A stretch of 64,000 nt of DNA. It comes from Austropuccinia psidii. Its lineage: Eukaryota > Basidiomycota > Pucciniomycetes > Pucciniales > Sphaerophragmiaceae. Made by a program: the position numbers and the translations under genes. Below the pieces are notes generated by a model. The model worked only from the letters and a program-made list of their open reading frames with translations, was not told the DNA's origin and did not search any database. Shown here piece by piece: positions 33,700 through 45,953 of this stretch. The first letter of the stretch is position 1. The number at the start of each line of letters is the position of its first letter. The stretch spans positions 46,559,618-46,623,617 of the forward strand of contig JALGQZ010000008.1 in NCBI GenBank assembly GCA_023105745.1, read 5' to 3'.

Positions 33700-36600
33700 T
33701 CTATTAATTAGGTCTTCTTTCATGTCTAAAACTCGTTGATATCTTATCAAAATTATTTATATCTTTCTCAAGTAGCCATTAATCTTCTTGGGTTGTGTTT
33801 CTATACCTTATAACGTATTCCCTTTCTCCTTTTTATTGACGTCCTTTCTTTGAGTACTTTTACAATTTTCTTTTTTTCTCCTTCTTCTAGAGGGGGAATA
33901 TCAAGTGGTGTTTTATTTCTTAGTGGAAATAATTCTTTATCACTTGAGCTGTAAGGCTTCATAAGACCTACTGGGAAAGCTGGGTGTTTGTTCATCAATT
34001 CACCTGTCTATTCTAGGCACACATAATTGGAGCCATGTAGTGCTCTTATCATGAAGGTTCCTGCAAAGGAATCTTTCAGTTTCTTTGGGACTTTGATATT
34101 ATTAAAATTTAGAGTTGATACTAAGACCATGTGTCCTACTTGAAAATGAGGTGGCTTATGGCCTTTGTACCTTCTTTCTTTTTCATATTCAAAAGAATTT
34201 TGCATAAATCTGTTTTCATGATGTCTTTCTTTTTCAAGAATTATCTTAAAACTACTTCCTTCTGGATGTATATCAACTGATTCCCTTTTGAGATTGTCAT
34301 AAGGAAATATTGGATTCCAACCTTTTTCTAACCTTTCTGGTGTTTTACCAGTTGAATAATGAATTTATTTCTTGTATGCCAGCTCAAGGGCTGGGATTAG
34401 ATTACACCAATAATGGGTAAAGCTATAGGAGTCTTTGAGTTCTAGGCCATAAGCACAGAATATTCTGATCATGTCTCCCAAAGGTTTTATCATTATTTCT
34501 GCTAATCCATCAGTATAATGGTGTTAAGCTGTTTATAATGATAATTGGTTTCCAAACAAGTGATAGAAATTTGTCCATCATGCTGTAGTGAATTTGGGAT
34601 GCCTATCCTTTATGATATTTTGGAATAAGCCTGTATATCTAATGCTGCTATTCCATCTCATTATGTCTTTTTCCATAGCTGTATCATCTTTCTCACAAGG
34701 TTAAAACATTGGGGTCTTGATGTATTTTCAACTAATACTAGGAATGCATTATAACTTTTATCTCCTTCTGGGGGTAGATCTGTTACCCAATCCATATGAT
34801 CTGTTTCCCATGGGGATTTTGGTTCTTGAATATGAATAATCACTGCAAATTTCTTTCCTGTGGCTCTATTTGGTTCTTTTGCATCTGTCACAATTCTGTA
34901 ATCATTCTGCAATATCCTTTCTCCAATTTTGCCGGAAAGAGCATGTTTTTACTATTCCTGGTGTCTTATCTTCTGAGAGATTTCCAGATACAACACCATC
35001 CTGGCATTAAATCAGTATAGTGCTTATTAGAGTTCTATCTGTTAGGGTCATGACACATGTATCTTTGTCTCTATGATAAAGAATTCCATCAAGGAGGTTA
35101 AATATTCCTCCATCATAAACGTTTTTCATATTTCATCTAGTTTGGTAGATAAAGATGGGTCTTTAAAACCTTTCATTAAGAGCTGGAATAATATATGAAA
35201 GCTCTTTTCATATTATAGCTTTCTTCAACTTTGCTAAAGAACTCTGTGCCAATATCTGTAACATATATTCCTTCTATATGATTTTCTTCCTGTGGTACTC
35301 ATGCTGGGTTTTCAGGTGTGTTTTCTAGAGCCCATATTCTAAGATCATCTGCATTTTTATGAATATTTCCATATTTATGAGCTATAGTCATATATCCTCT
35401 ATATTCTTGGATAGCCATATGCCATCTCATCCTATGTCTATTTGGTGTCTTCATGTTGAATAAAGATTGTACAGAATTACAGTCTTTGATTACATCAAAC
35501 ACTGTACCATCTTAGTAATAATGTAATTTTCTTAACACGCACACTAGGAGAAGAAATTACATTTTCCTAGCTCCATATCTTTCTTCTGTTGGCTTAATTT
35601 GTCTTTAAATGAAACAAATTGGTCCTTCAACAGGTTTATCATTGATGATTTGTGTTTGATGTAGTGCATCACCTAATCCTTCTCCACAAGCATCAATGCA
35701 AATATTTAAAGGTAATTTCTAATCTGGAATTAGAAGAAATGGGAAATTTCTGAGGGTTTTCTTCAGTTCCTCACATGCTTTAACCCTTTCTTCAGTCATT
35801 TCATAGACTTTCTGTTGGTCACAGATTTTATACAAGGATTTTACAATTCTTGCAAAGTCTTTTATATGCTTTCTCTAATAACCAACAAATCCTAGAAATG
35901 ATGAAATTTCTTTTTTTTGGGGGGGTATTGTTTTTAGTAGTACTTCTGCTAACTTGTATTCATATATGCACAAGCTCAGTCCAGATACAACATGTCCCAG
36001 TTCTTTGCATCAAATATATTCAAAATGACATTTTGTTCAAGGAAATTTTAATATCTACTTGTACTATCCTTTTTTTAATACTCTTTATAGTCTTTTTAGG
36101 TTATTCTCCCAATTTTCTGAGTAAAATATAATATCATTGATATAGATGATTAACCATCCTTCTGATAATTCTTCAAACAATATGGTATTCAGCATTTTTT
36201 GATAATGGGAAGGGTAATTTTTTTATACCAAATGGCATTCTTAAGTATTCATATATTCCAAAGCAGACTATTATCCTCAGTAGCTGTCTGGAATTTTCTG
36301 TCAAGACATTCTGATTAAAACCCTTTAGAGAATCCATAGCTGGAATGAACTTAGCCTGTGATACTTGTGTTAATGTCTCATGGATTCTGGGTATTGGATA
36401 TCTGTCGGGGACATTATGGGTATTTAGAGCTCTAAACTCCCCTACCATCATTCATTTGGCATTATGCCAAGCTATAAAAACAGGGGCAGGAACCTTTACC
36501 TGTTCATCATGTCCTACTTTCCTTAATACCGCTAGGTCCATAAGTTCTTTAATTTGTACCTCTAAGGTCTCTCTAGCTCTTGGGCTAGCTGGGTAAGCTG

Positions 36601-37320
36601 GTCTTCTTAACAGGGGTAGATAAGATTTCTCTACCTTTAAAATAATTTCTACCTAATCCCCAATAATAGCACCTAGTGGTTCTTTTTAAGTTTCAAAGGC
36701 ACTTTTGTATTTGTATAAGAGATGAATGAGTTTTTGTTTCATTGTTTCTGTTAATTCTTGATTGAGTTTTGCCTCTATAACCTGTTCACCTATGAATAAA
36801 TGTCTTTCAGGCCTTTTGTCTTCATTTTTTAAAACATTAATTTGTTTTTTGTTGTTTAAGAAACCAAAAGCTCTGTCTTTTATTGTCTCCTATGTTGAAA
36901 TATCTGTCTTTTTGGCTAGAGATATCTATACCATAGATTGACAAGTAATCATTCCCAAGTATAAAGTGGTTACTAGTACAGCTGTTGATTGCTACAAACT
37001 CTACTTTTACTCTTATGCATTGGGAAGGGTTAGGAAAAATTATTGTTAAGTCAATTATTCCAAGGGGCTCCACACTTTCAGTTGCACTACTAAATTTAAC
37101 CCCTTTTATTATTATAAGTCTCTCTTCCTAATCTGGTTTAATTTCATGTAGATAAATTTCCCCAGCATGGGTGAAGTATACCCCTGTTTCCAGGTTTAAT
37201 TCTGCCTCTTGGCTCTCTACCATAAAAATACTTATAAATGACTTTCCAGCTGTATATCCCAATCATTTTTCAGGTTTGGTTCCATGCAGTTTGGCATATT
37301 TTATATTTCTGAAGCATGTA
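33700..37320 (-). pseudogene. Element B pol remnant
   Basis: Minus-strand pieces in order along pol, all matching A-young. Protease lies at about 36840-37270 (FILGNDYLSIYGID). RT lies at about 36120-36700 (MVGEFRALNTHNVPDRYPIP and YLRMPFGIK). RNase H lies at about 35300-35860 ([21 protein letters not shown]). Integrase lies at about 34210-35280 (DHMDWVTDLPPEGD). The C-terminal region with GPY/F-like and chromodomain-linker sequence is at about 33790-34205 (HPAFPVGLMKPYSSSD). Stops and frameshifts occur every few hundred bases. A stop also lies just after the RT catalytic region, but not at the same codon as in A-young. Confidence 0.85.
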
Positions 37321-37439
37321 TCAGATGTTCCAATTTGTTGAAAATTTAAATTTACATTTAGGAACTCATATATCCAATCAATATTGTGAGTTTGTGCATT
37401 AATCATATTGATTTAATCACTTTCAGAGGTGCCTTATTC

Positions 37440-39700
37440 TTCATTATCTCTTTCAGAGTCTGATTCCTTTTCTTTGTCATTGTGACTTTCTGTTTCCACA
37501 ATTTCATTGATATTTTCCTTTTTGAGGAAATTATTGGCTAAATGTCAAATACGTCCACATATATGGCATTTCCTTTGCTCATTAGTGTTGGATGAATTGG
37601 CTTTGAAAGGTTCTTTTGGCTTTCCTTTCTTAATAAATGGATTTTTCCGAATTTTAATATCAAATTCTCTCCATGTTATGCCAATTTTGGTCCTTGTCAC
37701 TGTGTTTTCTAGTGCATTAAGGTAGTTCTCTATGGAACATGGTTCTATGCATCTACTTCTGAGGGCATGTTCAAGTTCTCCTGGAAATTTTTGAAGTATG
37801 CTCATATGCACCATTTTTTGTGACATTTATGGATATAATTCATTTAATCTTACAGCTTTTTTTAAGAATCAAGTTAAAGGTTTCTCCTTTTCTGGGTCAA
37901 CAATGGAATTTTCAAATGCGTTTTCTATCTTGTACCTCCAGGAATAATTTTTCCACTTGGTGATTATTTCAATTTTCCATCAATATCAGGTATATTTGCC
38001 ATTTTTTTTCTTATGCAATAATACCATCTTTTTGCATATTTTTCAAATAATGAATGTAATCTTGGAATTGCTTAATTAATCTGGTATTGAATAATCCTCT
38101 TGAAACATGTCAATTGTTTTCATTAATTACATATGGTTGTATTCACCTTTGCCTGTGAATATTGTCCATTCTTTAAGCTGTGGTGCTTCTTTCATCAAGA
38201 CTTTATTGTTTTCTTGATGGCCTAAGTCTTTTCTGAAGGGAATTTTCATTATCTCCTTGGTTTAACAGGACTTCTGTGAGAAAATGCTGTTGATAACTTT
38301 GGCATATTTAAGTTAGCCTTGTTCATTTTTTTCTATTTTCTCAGTAATAAGTCATATTCCACTTTTGTTTTCATTGTTAAAATTCATTCATGCTTCATAA
38401 TTCTTTTCTACATGGTCCAGAAGTAGTTTTTGATGTTATGAAGTTTTTTCCTTGAATTTTTCAACATAATGAGATAATCTGTTCAATTCTTTAGTCAAAT
38501 TATCAATACTCTGGTCATAAGTAATTGTCAAATTTTTTCCTTTGATATTTTTTATGTTTGTATATACTTCATGTTGTCCTTGTATTAATTTCTCAGTATT
38601 TTCAATTAATACTTTTGTTTGTTATTTTCAACCATAAATTTAATTTTATTGATTTCTTTTTTATTTTGTACAGCAATTTGTGTTGAAAATAATATACTAC
38701 TGTTTATTTCTTTTAAAGACAATACACTATTTTTAATTTCTTTCATATGTAATATACCATTTTTAACTTCTGTTACAGTATTTAAAACATAAGGAGACAA
38801 ATTTATTTCTTTGGGAAATGGGGTTGTCTCATTCTTTTCTCCTCTTTGTCTTCAAATTCCATCAAGGCTCTGGCCATGTTGAAGAAATTTTTGATATAAT
38901 CCTGTAAGTTTTCAAATATGTTTTCCTCCAGTTCTTTTTCTTGTTGTTCTTCCCTTCTTGGGGAGGCCGGATGGCTTGTGGCGCTCTGGTAGAAGCTATT
39001 GGGGCTTCTTCCTTGCTTTTCTCCCTTTTTTTGTTGTGCCAGCCCTTAATATTTTCAATTTGAGGTTTTGATGATAGTGTATTCCATCCTTTTGAGTATC
39101 TCACTATTCCCTCCTCTTTGAGAAACTTTTTCAGGATATGCCAGGGGTTCATCACTCCTTGGTGGATTTGTGGCAAAATTTCCCAATCTTTGTCCTTTTA
39201 TAAAGTGTGATACTGCTTGTACTGGCTCATTTAAATGTCTATCTAAGCCCTCTGAATGTGCTTTTTATCCTTTGGAGTTACTAATACTTAGTTCCAACTC
39301 TGGCTCATAAACTATAGGCATTCCTGGGACTTTCCTTTGGTATATGGCATTTCCCTCTATGGATTCTGTTCCACAAGGTATTTTGCCCTTTATTTTCCCT
39401 TTTTTGGGATCATTCCCATTCCTGAGTCCACCTCCATCTGATTTGGTAGAGTATTGAAAACCTCTTTTAGTAGTCATATTGAAAGAATAAGAGATGAAAA
39501 GATATTATAATACAGAAAATCTGTTTATGGCAATGTAAGAAAGGTACTCATATTCAGAGTCCTGAATAGTGGGTCCTTGAAAAATTAATTTCTTACCTGC
39601 TATTTTCGTATTTAAGGTTGGTGTTGGAGAACTCTCACAAGTTCTTTGCACCAGTTGTTTAACAACGGCTTTATTGTCCTCTGTTGGATTGTCTTTAAAC
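37440..39700 (-). pseudogene. Element B gag and leader remnant
   Basis: Holds the first half of a knuckle (RKCHICGRI, about 37550), capsid-like sequence (LEHALRSRCIE matches LEHAVKSRTTE of A-young), a degenerate coiled region (38300-38800) and the gag N-terminal part. At about 38822-38940 the frame reading MARALMEFEDKEEKRM aligns with A-young sequence that is out of frame in the A-young ORF. A leader exon lies at 39597-39698 with a GTAAGA donor. Many stops make it non-functional. Confidence 0.75.
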
Positions 39701-40149
39701 AATAAAATGACAAATAAATCAAAGTCACTTTATAAAAAAGTATTTTTGTGGAAGATATGGAAATTCCCAAGTGAAAATTGCTTTTATATATTTTTACATA
39801 AGAGAAATGAAAAAAAATGAATAATTTTTTTTTTTATATTTTTCATTTATTTTTATTTTTGAAGAATAAAATGAAAAGTATAATCATTATTACAGTTAAA
39901 TTATAACTTAAATTTATTTTTAATTTATAAATATATTTTTCAACAACTAGGGTCACTCAAGGAAAGTTCTTGCAAGTATAAAGATGTAAAACACCACATG
40001 TAAGACAGTACAACTCCTTTCAAAATGCCTCAATAGCTTTGAAAATCAATAAATATACACTTATTATATAATTTTTTTATTTTACAATATAATTTCTTCT
40101 TGGAAAAAATTCAATTTTAATCTTTTTTAAATGTCTTGTAATGAAATAT

Positions 40150-40165
40150 CAAGCCCATGCCCCCA
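40150..40165 (-). promoter_or_regulatory. Primer-binding site remnant of element B
   Basis: Next to the 5' LTR the minus strand reads TGGGGGCATGGGCTTG. The first six bases equal those of A-young and the following GATATTT is shared. Confidence 0.5.
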
Positions 40166-40315
40166 AATCTAAGGTTTGACTATGAAAAAATAAGTACATA
40201 TTAGTAATATTTTATTTATTGTACTCTTAATTTCCTAATTTGAATGAAGAATAAGATCAAAAATAATTATAAGAATAAATTATTATCTTAATTATGGACT
40301 GAAAACATCTATATT

Positions 40316-40340
40316 AGGGGGTGTCAAATTCACCAAATCC
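40316..40340 (+). repeat. Left terminal inverted repeat of the Harbinger-like element
   Basis: Begins AGGGGGTGTCAAA and continues with ACCAAATCC. It pairs with the right end at 22 of 25 positions. Further CCAAATCC/GGATTTGG-like motifs follow in the next 150 bases. Confidence 0.9.
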
Positions 40341-41678
40341 TGCGTTAAAATAACATGGGATTTGGAACCCAAATGCCAATACTAAATCCTGTGTTTTTTA
40401 TGTGTAAATCACATGGAATTGTAACTGAGTCCCCTGGTATTTTGACCAAATCTTATGCATCTGGGATTTGAGTTTTAAACCAAACCCAAATGAGTACTCA
40501 CAATTCATACCTGTACAACATATTGTTCTACACTCCATTTTGGACAATCTGACCAAACAGCTTACAGTCCATTTATACTTCTTCATCCATATAATAATCC
40601 CTTGTTCCACAGAAAGACACATCAAGTAATATATAAAGATCACCTCTGGCCTGCCACATCCATCAGGTAACTCAATACGTACAGATTATTTAAGCATAAT
40701 TAATTGGCTTTCAGTCAAGTCCAATTTCAACTCATGTTTTGGTACTAGTGGTTCAACATCTATTGGAAGATCTTCTTTGTCAAAGCAGCATGTATGTCAG
40801 CTTATGGCCATTGAGGTCAACAAAAAATCATGAAATTGCCTCAAACTTAGTTCAAGCAGCATCCAAAATTGATGGCAAACATATAAAAAGAAATATATGG
40901 CAGCAAAAAAATTTGAAAATTTAACTGGGGCTGGAATAAGGGAAGAAGATGAGAGTAAAGGAATAAAATCAATGAGTGAAAAGCTTGGAAGTATGTGGCT
41001 TTGCTATGCTGAAATGGATGTGCTCTTTGGCCACAAGCCCAATGTCACTCCCATTGAAGCCTATGATTCACAAGAAAAAGACAGCTTCCATGGTGATGAT
41101 GATGTTGATGTTTTGCTTGATAAGGTAATTTATCATCTCTTCCTTTTTTACCTGCAAAAATTAATCCCCATTTGCTTTTTAAAGGAGAATAATGGTTTGG
41201 AATCACCACTCAATCTGGTTCCTTTGCTTCATAATGAAGATGACTTGGTTCAAGAAGACAACCTTCAAGATGAATCAGTAAGTATGTTTGATCCTGATAC
41301 TTATGAAATCAATTGTTGATTATTTCTCCTTTGACCAGAAAAGTAAATCCATAATTCATTCAGCACAAAAGCATAATCAACTATGCCTCCCAACTTGAGT
41401 GACAAGAGTGGTTCTAGGAAAAGGCCGATGGATATGTTTGCACCAACATATGCAAATTTGCTTGAATCACGGCAAAAGGGTATGTTTTGGATGTATGGTT
41501 ACTCTGACCAATCCTACTGACAAAATGCATGATTTGTAGCCTATGAAACCAGTGAAAATGCTTGTTTGGAGTGGGAAAGGGAGAGGTGGAATGAAGAAAA
41601 AGCAAGAAACATGGAAAAGCAACGGTTTGAAGAAGTCAAGTTGCAAAATAAAATGGAGTTTGAGGAGAAGAAACATAC

Positions 41679-43883
41679 TGTAACAACCCTCCATCAGGGG
41701 TAAGGGTATTCATTCATACACCCACTCAAACACCTCAAATCAGCAAATCCAGTATGTGCATCAGCATTCAGTTTCAGAAATCTTCATTCTGAAACATGCA
41801 TACAGCTTGGTACATCAATACAGCCTGTCAATACCTATACAGGTTGGATTCACCCAATATGTCAGGATGAGTCTATGTTGAAGTGGAAATAAAGCTATTT
41901 ACAACTAAAACTATGACTGTGACACGTGGAAAATAGTTTAAAATAGTTTTATAAGGGTTAGGGATGGATTCATTTAATAATAAAGGGGCTTTACTATAAG
42001 AAATATAGTGGTGGTGAGCGCTGTTGAAAGCCCTGGGTGCAGCTTTACCTGTTGGGTTACAATAATAAAGACTACAATACTTTAAATTAAGAGTATACCT
42101 GTTTATTACCCAAGAGTAAAACTGTTTTTGACAGTTTACTACGTAGGGTATTCAAGAGCAGGATGAGGAAAGGTTTTTGGCTGCAAAAAGCCCTCCTTTT
42201 ATCCTAAAATTGAGGTGGAAAGGCTGCTAGACCTTTCCACGTAGAGGAAGTGAAGATTTTTCACTCTCTATGACAGGCTTGTGGTTTTCAAACAGCCTGT
42301 ATACCCTGTATTGGGCTCAGATGTGGTTTTGAAACCACATCTGGGCAGTTTTCACCAATACAGGGTGAAAATTTTCATCTGGGGACCTCACAGCCTGATT
42401 CTGACGTGTATGACGCGTAGAATGCTGTACAGAAACTGTATGGGACCCCAGTATTGACTGACATATGAGGTATTGAAGTAAAAACATGCTTCTTCGTCTA
42501 TTTGACACCTCATATTCATGGTTATGGGATATTATCCCATGGTAAGGCTGTATCTGACAGCAGGTGGGATTTTGACCTTAAAATGGTCATACCTCTGTCA
42601 GTTTTTGAGATATCAAGCTCAAAGTTGGTTCATTGAATAGCTCTGTATGAGCTCTACACAATGGTACCCAGCTTGACATGGTTATCATTAAATATGACAA
42701 AGTTATCCCATGTACAAGTATTTTTGTACATTGGCGTGGTTTGCATTAAAGCTGTATTAAGCTTGTTTGGCCAATAACTTCTGTTGTAGTTGAGTTATGA
42801 GGAAATGGATGGCACCATCAGATAGCCCTGATTGTTCTCTTTCCAAAAAGATGCCACTTTAGGTATCTCACACTAAAACTGTAAAAGTTCGATGAGAGGT
42901 GAATGTTTTGTTAACCCTTATTTGGTCTGAATTTGACCATAACTCAAGTAATACTGGTGCTAGCTCAGTTTGGCTGGTACCATTGGATAGCCCTGGCTTA
43001 GAGCTTCATTTTGAATACCCATTTGATGGGTTTAAGCCTCTCCTTCTAGATTTTAGATGAGAGGTGAAAATTGAGGTTTATGCTCAGCAATAACTTTGAG
43101 CAGGAATAACTCTGTTATTTCTTGTCCTATGGTGATGGGACTTATATTTTCAGAAAGAGGTGAGTTTCCTCTTTCTTCTGATACCTTTTGAGCTAATTTG
43201 GCTCAGTTCCATGTTTTGGTGGTATTTTGGCTATACCATTGGTTTATGGTATTTTGGCTGTCATGCTTGTGCTCTGGTTTTGAGTCACAGGCTGACACAA
43301 AACAGTTTCAATACACCAGTATGGAACTGTATGATCACTCAAATACACCACACCTCTTGTACAGACTCTGTACAGCTGTACAGGACCTGTATTGGCCAGA
43401 CTCAATTCAATCATCAATTATTCTCATGAAAATTCTTCCTCTGGATCAGGGCTGGTGATTCTCACATATACCAGCCCCTCTTTCTCCCCCCTGGGGACTT
43501 TTCCCCAGTTAATTAATTTAGTTTATTTATTATTTTATAATTATTCTTATCCTTATATTTGGGTATTATAATTATTTAATTTTAAGTTAGTCTTTGCCTT
43601 TTCTCTCTTTGCCTGTACAGTATGAGTTGGGTGGCCATATCCTTATTAACCCTTCTCTTTTCATTGTGACAGGTTGAAACAGTGGACTTGGACTTGTTTG
43701 TGGTTGGCTCTTATATTTCTTACTCTTATTTCTTGTTGCTGCTTTTCTTATATTTATTCTTTTAGCAATTCATCTTTAACACTCTTCAGTGTATTCCTTC
43801 TTACCATATCTTTGAGCCCTCCATAAGTGAGTCCCAGTTTACTGAGTGCCAGGCCCTCTTCACTTCAAAGAGCCCCTGTGACA
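41679..43883 (+). repeat. 5' LTR of element C, split by X2
   Basis: TGTAACAACCCTCC to CCCTGTGACA, in two pieces, 41679-41859 and 43303-43883. No TGG-type primer-binding site follows directly; the leader starts TTAAATTAATTAAC. Confidence 0.9.
41860..43297 (+). repeat. Repeat X, copy 2 (complete)
   Basis: 1,438 bp, the reference copy: TGTCAGGATGAGTC at the start and GAGTCACAGGCTGACA at the end, so the termini are short inverted repeats of TGTCAG. Flanks CAATA and CAAAA are a 5-bp duplication with one change; the uninterrupted 3' LTR reads CAATA. TG...CA ends and a 5-bp duplication fit a solo LTR of a further family. A foldback DNA element is the alternative. No protein is recognised. It includes a strong hairpin at 42318-42343. 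Confidence 0.85.
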
Positions 43884-44591
43884 TTAAATTAATTAACTCA
43901 TATTTGATTCTTTCTTTTCATTCATTTATATTCATTTTCTCTCATTCATCAATTATGATCTCTTTAATGATTTAATGACCTTGAATGATTATGATTTTTC
44001 TCTCTCATCAATTTCATCTCATTCATTTCATTCATCCCATTTCATTTTATCAAATCAATTTTTCTGTGTTCTCATTCAGGTCTTATTTAGGATTGTTTTA
44101 TTGGTTCAATTGATTGGATTATTCATTGGGATTCATTGGTTTCTTGATTCAGCGGCTCAGGATTCTTATTTGGATTGGATTGATTGATTTTGACTTCTCA
44201 AGATATTGATTGATCCTCAAGAGCTTATTTTGATTATTGATTGACTTTGAAACCTCAAGATATTTTATTGATCCTCAAGAATTGATTTTGATTATTGACT
44301 GATTTTGACTCATCAAGATATTGAATTGATTTCTGAAGATTTTAAATTGATTGATTGATTCCTCAAGACCTTGATTTCATATTGAAGACACTGATTTATT
44401 GATTGATGGATTATTGATTGAATATTGAATTGATTGTTGATTGTTGAATTGATTTGATTATTGACTGAATTTGATTTCACCTCAAGATTTGAATTGATTC
44501 CTCAAGATTCATCAAGATTTTATTGTGATTGACTTGGCCCAGTTCTGATTATTATTCTCATACCATCAAGTTTTATTTCATTTTGTCAAAA
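43884..44591 (+). other. Leader of element C with degenerate tandem repeats
   Basis: Untranslated leader between LTR and gag. From about 44140 to 44540 it is built of imperfect units of GATTGATT and CCTCAAGAT-type words, spaced roughly 50-60 bases. Position 43920-44060 is rich in TCATT repeats. No conserved ORF is seen. Confidence 0.7.
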
Positions 44592-45953
44592 ATGCCAGTT
44601 CAGCATAGTCCCCCAGCCAAAAATACTAGATCCCAAAGAATTCAAGCTGTTCTCACTTCTACAGCAAGGGCTCCTCTTGACCGCACACCATCAGTTCATC
44701 AACTGAGTGCAAACTTGGACAGAGGACCACCAATGGAAGGAGCAGCACCCTCAAGAAGAGGTGGAATGAAATCTAGAAGATCAAGATCCTTTTCTGGACT
44801 TTTGGGTGGCTACCCTGGCATGTCTGAACGTGCAAGAGCAAGACAAGGGGAAGTTGAAGATGAAGAGGGGGAAGAGTCTGTGGAAGAGGAATATTCTGGG
44901 GAATCTGAAGTGGCAGATGCCTTGGCAAATGCTCCAGAGGTGCCTCAGGGTTCTAATCTAGCCCTTTCTAGTAAACCTCTTGTCTCTCAAACTGATCCAA
45001 GTCTCCTCAAGATGATGGAGAAGATGACTCAATTCATGGGGCAACTCACTCAAGAAGTTGCTCCCAGGGACAATTCCAAAGCCCCTGATTTCAAGACTCC
45101 ATCCATGAAGACACCTGATTCTTTTGATGGTACTCAAGCTCATAAATTGAGAGGATTTATTCAATCCTGTCAATTAATCTTCCATAATGATCCAGCAAAT
45201 TTCTTCTCTGACAGGAAGAAAGTTCTTTACTCAACTTCTTTTCTCACTGGTAGAGCTGGAAAGTGGATTGAACCCTATCTCTCAAATATCTCCAATGAAG
45301 ACCCTTCCTACCTCCTGAATAATTGGCCCTTATTTGAATCTCAACTATTCACTCTGTTTGGTGACCCCAATGAAGTCTAGAAAGCTGAACAAGAGTTGGA
45401 CAATTTGAGGATGAAGGAAAGTGGTCATGTTTCCTTGTACATTGCATATTTCAGAAGCTTAATGTCACGAATTGGAGATTGGGGGGAAAGAGCTTATATC
45501 CATGCTTACAGAAGAGGATTGGCATCAAGATTATTGGATCAGTTGGCTTCTCACCCTGGAACTTTTGATACTCTTCAATAACTTATGGATGTCACCTTAG
45601 AATTGGACACAAGATATCATGAGAGGCAAAAAGAAAAGGGTGGCAATCAAGAGAAGAAGCCTCCAGTCATTGGATCCAATCAATCTAGTCCTCCTCAAAA
45701 CTCATCTTCAAAGAGGTCTCACCAGAAGAAGAACAAGAAGGGCAAGCAATTTTAATCTTCAAAGGACAAGCCCCATGCTGCTCTCCTCAATGAGGACAAT
45801 AAATTAATTGGTTCTGAAAAGGAGAGGAGGATTAAAGAGGGGTTGTGTACTTATTGTGGTGGAAAGCACCCAATTGAAAAATGCTTCAAGAGACCTCAGA
45901 ACAAGCCTGGGTCATCATCAAAAGGCTTCCCTAACAAGCAGGGAAAAGCCTGA
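44592..45953 (+). pseudogene. Element C gag
   Basis: Start ATG at 44592 (MPVQHSPPAKNTRSQR), stop TGA at 45951. The order is a basic/acidic N-terminal segment with a Glu-rich run, a Ty3/Gypsy capsid region (about 45110-45580: FDGTQAHKLRGFIQSCQL, GRAGKWIEPYL), a Lys-rich linker and a knuckle CTYCGGKHPIEKC (C-x2-C-x3-H-x4-C, one residue shorter than usual). In-frame stops TAG 45378, TAA 45579 and TAA 45753 break it. All are single-codon changes and the frame is otherwise continuous. Pol follows in the -1 frame. Confidence 0.85.
45941..45947 (+). other. Putative -1 ribosomal frameshift site GGGAAAA
   Basis: In the gag frame the codons are CAG GGA AAA GCC TGA, so the heptamer has the X-XXY-YYZ phase. 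A -1 slip leads into AGC CTG AGT GGG, the open protease frame. The gag stop is only four bases downstream. No strong stem-loop is obvious to me just after it. Confidence 0.6.
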
